A stretch of 10,137 bases of DNA from Saccoglossus kowalevskii. Taxonomy: Eukaryota; Hemichordata; Enteropneusta; Harrimaniidae. The notes below the pieces were generated by a model, which did no database searches, had not been told where the DNA came from, and was given only the letters and a program-made list of their open reading frames with translations. Below are positions 6,478 through 10,137 of this stretch, piece by piece (position 1 is the first letter of the stretch; every line of letters starts with the position of its first letter). The stretch spans positions 179,255 through 189,391 of the forward strand of contig NW_003148274.1 in the NCBI RefSeq assembly GCF_000003605.2. The letters run 5' to 3'. The position numbers and the translations under genes were made by a program.

Positions 6478-6654
6478 GCATCGTGAGAAAAATGAAAGAT
6501 GGGGTTGTCAAGTGACCTCGACATCTGTCAAATTCAAGTACGTCGCGCTAACAGTGTTCTATTTCCTGTGTAGTGTTCAATTCCAAGAGCGGAAGCCTAA
6601 AAGATGTACACCAAGTATCTATCACGATGACAACTTTTTTTAATTATATGTTTA
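6478..6654. other. Short spacer after the triplication
   Basis: The sequence leaves the repeat consensus after 6477. No gene is visible. TTTATT at 6651-6656 reads AATAAA, a polyadenylation-type hexamer, on the minus strand. It overlaps the stop codon of the minus-strand open stretch described next. Confidence 0.5.
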
Positions 6655-6822
6655 TTCAGTCAGATCATTGAGGTGAAATCTCAGAAAACCTAAAACATGA
6701 CTTTGCGACGCCAGCGTCACGTCGATGGACTGCGCAATGAATCTCAGACGTAAGTGAATACCGAGATCTCGCGGAGAGCGAGATTTGTTTTTGTCCCTAA
6801 AACAGTGCTGCCATTCAGGGTT
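6655..6822 (-). other. CpG-rich patch, 56-codon minus-strand open stretch
   Basis: Reading right to left from an upstream TAG (6823-6825), 56 codons are open before a TAA (6652-6654) that is itself part of an AATAAA hexamer. There is no ATG, so it would have to be a terminal exon or a fragment. The middle (about 6700-6785) is CpG-rich and contains the palindrome CGAGATCTCG (6762-6771) followed by a CGCGGAGAGCG segment. The ten bases GCGAGATCTC on this minus strand also occur on the plus strand at about 5169-5178. I recognise no domain. A different plus-strand frame (6785-6973) overlaps part of it, and neither can be preferred. Confidence 0.2.
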
Positions 6823-7671
6823 CTATTCTCTTCCACTCCCACGTCCACTTTACCCTGGCCTACGTAACCATGGCATTAGAAACAGTAAAGGCAATGACGG
6901 GAGAGAATTTATTAGTTACGAAAACAAGTTTTGTGGCTCTCGCGTTTTCAACGAGACGTTGGCGTCCATTTAACTCTAAATCAATTTTTTTGAGCGCGTC
7001 ACATTTCGTTCGAGTACGAAAAAGAATTGTAGGCTCATTGTAGATTGGCTCCACAACATTTGCACTATAAACGTAACTATAACTAACAGTTACCTTCCAG
7101 GCAGTGATGCGATAGAAATATACTGAGATATTGGGAGCTTTCTATGAACTCGACTGATTAAACTGGGGGTGGGGGACGGTGAGATGACAAACTCAGACAG
7201 TCCATGTGGCACTGAATCCCACACTTGAACATTAAACATAATTTTGTTTTTACTTTCAATAATATTGTGCTATAAGAAAATTGAAAACAAATGCGGTCAC
7301 TGGAAATTGTGTTATTAGGTGAAGCGTGTGTTGTAGAAAATAACAAAAAATAGAGTATCGTTTTAATAAACGCACAATGCTTGGTAACATTCAAGGTGGA
7401 TGTGCAAAACTTTTAACAATCAATTTGACTAATGGGGTCTTAAGAAAGTTGAATTTTATTGATCAGATCGCCAAAGGAATGAAAGTTAATATTTTACACG
7501 CGTGTTATATGTCACATGGGACATATATCCAATAAAACACGATGCGACGATGGGAAATGAAACAATTTTATATAAGTTATATAATAAATATGATTTCTTT
7601 TATATTGACCTTCAATTGTTGATTACACAGTTAGTTTGCCCCAAAACTACAATAAACTTAATCTCATAATT

Positions 7672-7679
7672 GCCGCCAT
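7672..7679 (-). promoter_or_regulatory. YY1 core ATGGCGGC
   Basis: GCCGCCAT on the plus strand reads ATGGCGGC on the minus strand, the core of the YY1/TISU motif. The upstream part (TTTA instead of CAAG) does not fit, and the ATG opens only ten codons, so a start codon is unlikely. Confidence 0.25.
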
Positions 7680-8025
7680 TAAAAAGTGTTTTCGCGTGAA
7701 AATAAATCTCAGCTGACGCGATGAATCAACTAAGGTTAACTTTTATAACTTTCAAGTCATGTAAAACTTACAGATTTACAACGTAGGGCCACAAATAATA
7801 TGATTAATCGAAATTCCATCATAACCTTGGCCTCAACTAGCTCTTTGATCATCGAACATAAGACGCCGCTATGCTGTAGTCGCCGGACTATAGTGTGAGG
7901 ACCGGTTTCTGTACGTGATGACTACGCATTTGGATGTCGGTAATTTTACTAGTATACGTGTTTGTCATCTTTTCGGGTTTCCCAGCATTGCATTGGTTTG
8001 TAACGCTTAAGCTTAATGAAATAAA

Positions 8026-8044
8026 TTATTATTGTGAATAATAA
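8026..8044. repeat. Perfect 8-bp AT hairpin
   Basis: Ttattatt and aataataa flank a three-base GTG loop. It is AT-only in the stem and could be fortuitous. Confidence 0.5.
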
Positions 8045-8995
8045 CGTGTGAACACTAAACAATTTACAAGAAAAAAATATTTCTAAAGATACCAGCTGTG
8101 GAATTTTAAACATGACAAATCACTTTGCCTGCGAAGAGATACCAAATCTTATCCCTATTTAGAGTAATGAGAATACAGTCAAAAAATAAAAATTAAAGAT
8201 ATTTTTGTGCTAGAATCTATAATAAACGATTTACCACGCGAAATTCCGGTCGAAGACTATCTATTTGACTCATTTCGTTTAGAATTTCTTTGCATCTCCG
8301 GTCTCACATATTTTACGCTAAACCGTGTCATATGTCTTAGGGTAAACAAATATAGATTAACACGTTAAAAACCATCAAAGCTGTGAATATCATGTATGCG
8401 TAATAACAGGACAATGTTGCTGCTTGGCAACAGTGCCGTGTATGACGGAAACTTATCACTGCTATCGGAAGCAAGGAATGCAATAAATCATATAGCTAGT
8501 CAAACGACATTTCAATGTTACTTAAAAATGAAAAACAGTTTTATGTACAGTCTGTTGCAACACTTGAAAACATGGGGTCGTTAATGATTGAAATTAAGTA
8601 CACAGATGATGGTTTACTGTGACATACATTGGAACTGTTTCCTAACATTACAAAACACGGTTTAAGTATATGTTTCTTTGTTATTGCGTACTTACGATGA
8701 CCATTTACAGTGATTCCACGAGGAATGAATCAATTATATTAACAATGAGCTCCGATAATGAGTGTAAAGCATATAACGACGGTTGAAGTAGGCGCAGACC
8801 CTAGGCCAGCAATAAATGGGATCGTCACGGTTATTCACCAATAGATAATTTGAACATACAAATTGAATAATAACAAGACAGAGGGTCACGTGGCCGTAGC
8901 GGAATGCGGTCATTACGTGTGTCGTACTAAAACTGAACTAGGACGCTCTTACGAAAATAAATCTGAGAGGGAATTGGCCTGAAATTTACAGCGTA

Positions 8996-9014
8996 GTCTC
9001 GCGATTCACGAGAC
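8996..9014. repeat. GTCTCG/CGAGAC hairpin
   Basis: A 6-bp perfect GC-containing stem encloses the 7-base loop CGATTCA. No run of T follows on the plus strand, so a terminator of RNA polymerase III is not indicated. Confidence 0.45.
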
Positions 9015-10026
9015 GAGAATATTGAATTTGAAAAAAAAAAATGTTCAATTTGTCGACAGAAAACATACTGATTCGCATTATTCAGAAAGGACACCCTCCC
9101 CTTTTAAAGAAACAAAGAAAAAAAGATGTCATTTATGATATTTTCTAAATTTGGGGCATCCCCAACACACGCGTGATTAACGTCCCAAACCTTACAGTGA
9201 CGCTAAAATCTATCATTTGTAGGCAGAAGCGCAAGACACACATGGGGGTTGCGATATCAATCTGACGATAAAAAAACAGTATTAGAGTTTGAAATGTGTA
9301 TACAGTGTTTGGTGATTGATGGTTTACTCTAAAGAGTAGCGTTCGTTAAATTAATTTATCACAATCCGTTGTTTGTATATCAATTGCGAAAACGGCTGCA
9401 GGTCATGTTACTTACGTAGAGCACGCCGATTACACCACGTGACAACTGTTCCACGCCGATATCAGTAACAGTTTTGAAGTGTGTTGATAAACATGTACAA
9501 ACAGTATCGCACTCGTTACAATGTAGGCATATTTAACTAATTTTTGTGTTACCCAACTCAACAATAAAAACACTCAGAATAAACTGCCTTTCGATGTACC
9601 CTATTCTACGCCATCATGTTCTATAGTAGTTGCGGCTACGTTTCCTTTTATTACTGAAAAAAAATGAATTATAAAAAATAGAGATGTTTTGTTATTTACA
9701 TGTACTCGATATAACACCGTTTCAATAGTATTCCGGTCTCGCGAATACTATTTTAATATAATATCATCTTATCGTACTTGTGGTCGCAATTTATTATTAC
9801 AAAACATGTGTTGCTATTCAATGTGTCGTAGAAATGACGTAGAAGTGACCTTTTTCAAATACACTTTGTAACGTAAGTATTGCAATCTCATTAATTATTT
9901 CTATACTATTTAAAGTAATGTGAGACTTCAAAACCATAGCTAATCACAAATACGAATTGGATTGCCGTTTCATCTGTAATCACCATACGTATATACAGAC
10001 ATTTATATATATTTATACACAATATG

Positions 10027-10044
10027 TGGTTACCATGGTAACCA
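10027..10044. promoter_or_regulatory. RFX X-box, 18-bp perfect palindrome
   Basis: TGGTTACCATGGTAACCA is a perfect palindrome. Its core GTTACCATGGTAAC (10029-10042) matches the palindromic consensus of RFX-family factors, GTTNCCATGGNAAC, at every fixed position. RFX factors bind such X-boxes as dimers and, in animals, commonly control ciliary genes. No candidate target gene lies inside the window, so the regulated promoter, if any, would be beyond the right edge or far away. Function is inferred from the motif alone. Confidence 0.6.
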
Positions 10045-10049
10045 GATGA

Positions 10050-10059
10050 TTGCATGCAA
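10050..10059. repeat. 10-bp palindrome TTGCATGCAA
   Basis: A perfect palindrome five bases after the X-box. Its halves resemble C/EBP or POU half sites, but a specific factor cannot be named. Confidence 0.5.
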
Positions 10060-10074
10060 CGAGAACTGTAGACT

Positions 10075-10084
10075 TAGATATCTA
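10075..10084. repeat. 10-bp palindrome TAGATATCTA
   Basis: The third perfect palindrome within about 60 bases, after 10027-10044 and 10050-10059. It is AT-rich and matches no motif I can name with confidence. Confidence 0.45.
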
Positions 10085-10137
10085 TGCAGCTGGGAAAACA
10101 AATGTGTGCCTCGAAAAACATAATTGCCAATGTTTAA

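Larger units (their letters stand above)
6826..10020. other. Long AT-rich spacer without a supportable gene
   Basis: I find no gene, tRNA or recognisable mobile element here. Short frames at 6860-7054 (minus), 7158-7394 (minus), 8396-8584 (plus, 62 residues from an ATG) and 9689-9871 (plus, non-ATG start) are of chance length and resemble no family. Individual motifs do occur: a GGGGGTGGGGG run near 7164-7175, a YY1 core at 7672-7679, CACGTG at 8887-8892 and 9436-9441, CACGCGTG at 7497-7504 and 9168-9175, and perfect hairpins at 8026-8044 and 8996-9014. Confidence 0.6.

Noticed and set aside
7160-7180. G-quadruplex at GGGGGTGGGGG
   Set aside because: Only two long G-runs are present, followed by one GG; four tracts of three or more are not available.
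7158-7394. 78-codon minus-strand frame as a gene
   Set aside because: It lies in AT-rich spacer; the proline-rich end comes from the G-run near 7164-7175, and nothing else supports it.
8396-8584. 62-codon plus-strand frame as a small gene
   Set aside because: It has chance length, a weak start context and no recognisable family or neighbour.

Overview
The window looks like eukaryotic nuclear DNA, most likely from an invertebrate animal. It is AT-rich and has no densely packed genes. The longest open frame is about 104 codons and matches nothing I recognise. It carries tandem repeats of several period lengths, and CpG dinucleotides are not depleted (some patches are CpG-rich), which argues against a typical mammalian genome. 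I cannot name the species. No complete protein-coding gene, tRNA, rRNA or recognisable transposase can be supported.

Layout. Positions 3-315 are an AT-rich 19-bp minisatellite with a decayed tail. A CpG-dense patch at about 655-900 ends in an ATG at 889, set in a YY1/TISU-like context, that opens a 33-residue signal-peptide-like frame; this is the best candidate for a first exon. A 20-bp perfect inverted repeat (709-728 and 1809-1828) encloses that candidate, a diverged 96-bp direct duplication (1149-1340) and a second, GC-rich 19-bp minisatellite (1553-1808). From 1829 to about 3450 I see only spacer, with a hairpin at 3006-3068. Around 3449-3649 there is a possible exon behind an acceptor-like tract. 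At 3836-3950 a second YY1/TISU-type ATG lies on the minus strand, with a GTCACGTGAC E-box and a CRE-like half site beside it.

From 4959 to 5017 there are adjacent small inverted repeats. Positions 5147-5225 hold a promoter-like group (E-box, octamer ATTTGCAT, two TATA-like boxes) that abuts three tandem copies of a roughly 420-bp unit (5212-6477). Each copy keeps a GC-rich core and a related TTTCCCGC-type element. A CpG-rich patch with a 56-codon minus-strand open stretch follows (6655-6825). The rest, to about 10020, is AT-rich spacer. The window ends with an 18-bp perfect palindrome matching the RFX X-box (10027-10044) and two further 10-bp palindromes.

The likely setting is regulatory, intergenic or intronic DNA of an animal. 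At most there are one or two first exons, whose later exons would lie elsewhere. The most checkable signals are the two CAAGATGGCG start contexts, the X-box palindrome, the over-represented CACGTG and CACGCGTG palindromes, the 420-bp triplication, and the inverted repeat that brackets a minisatellite.
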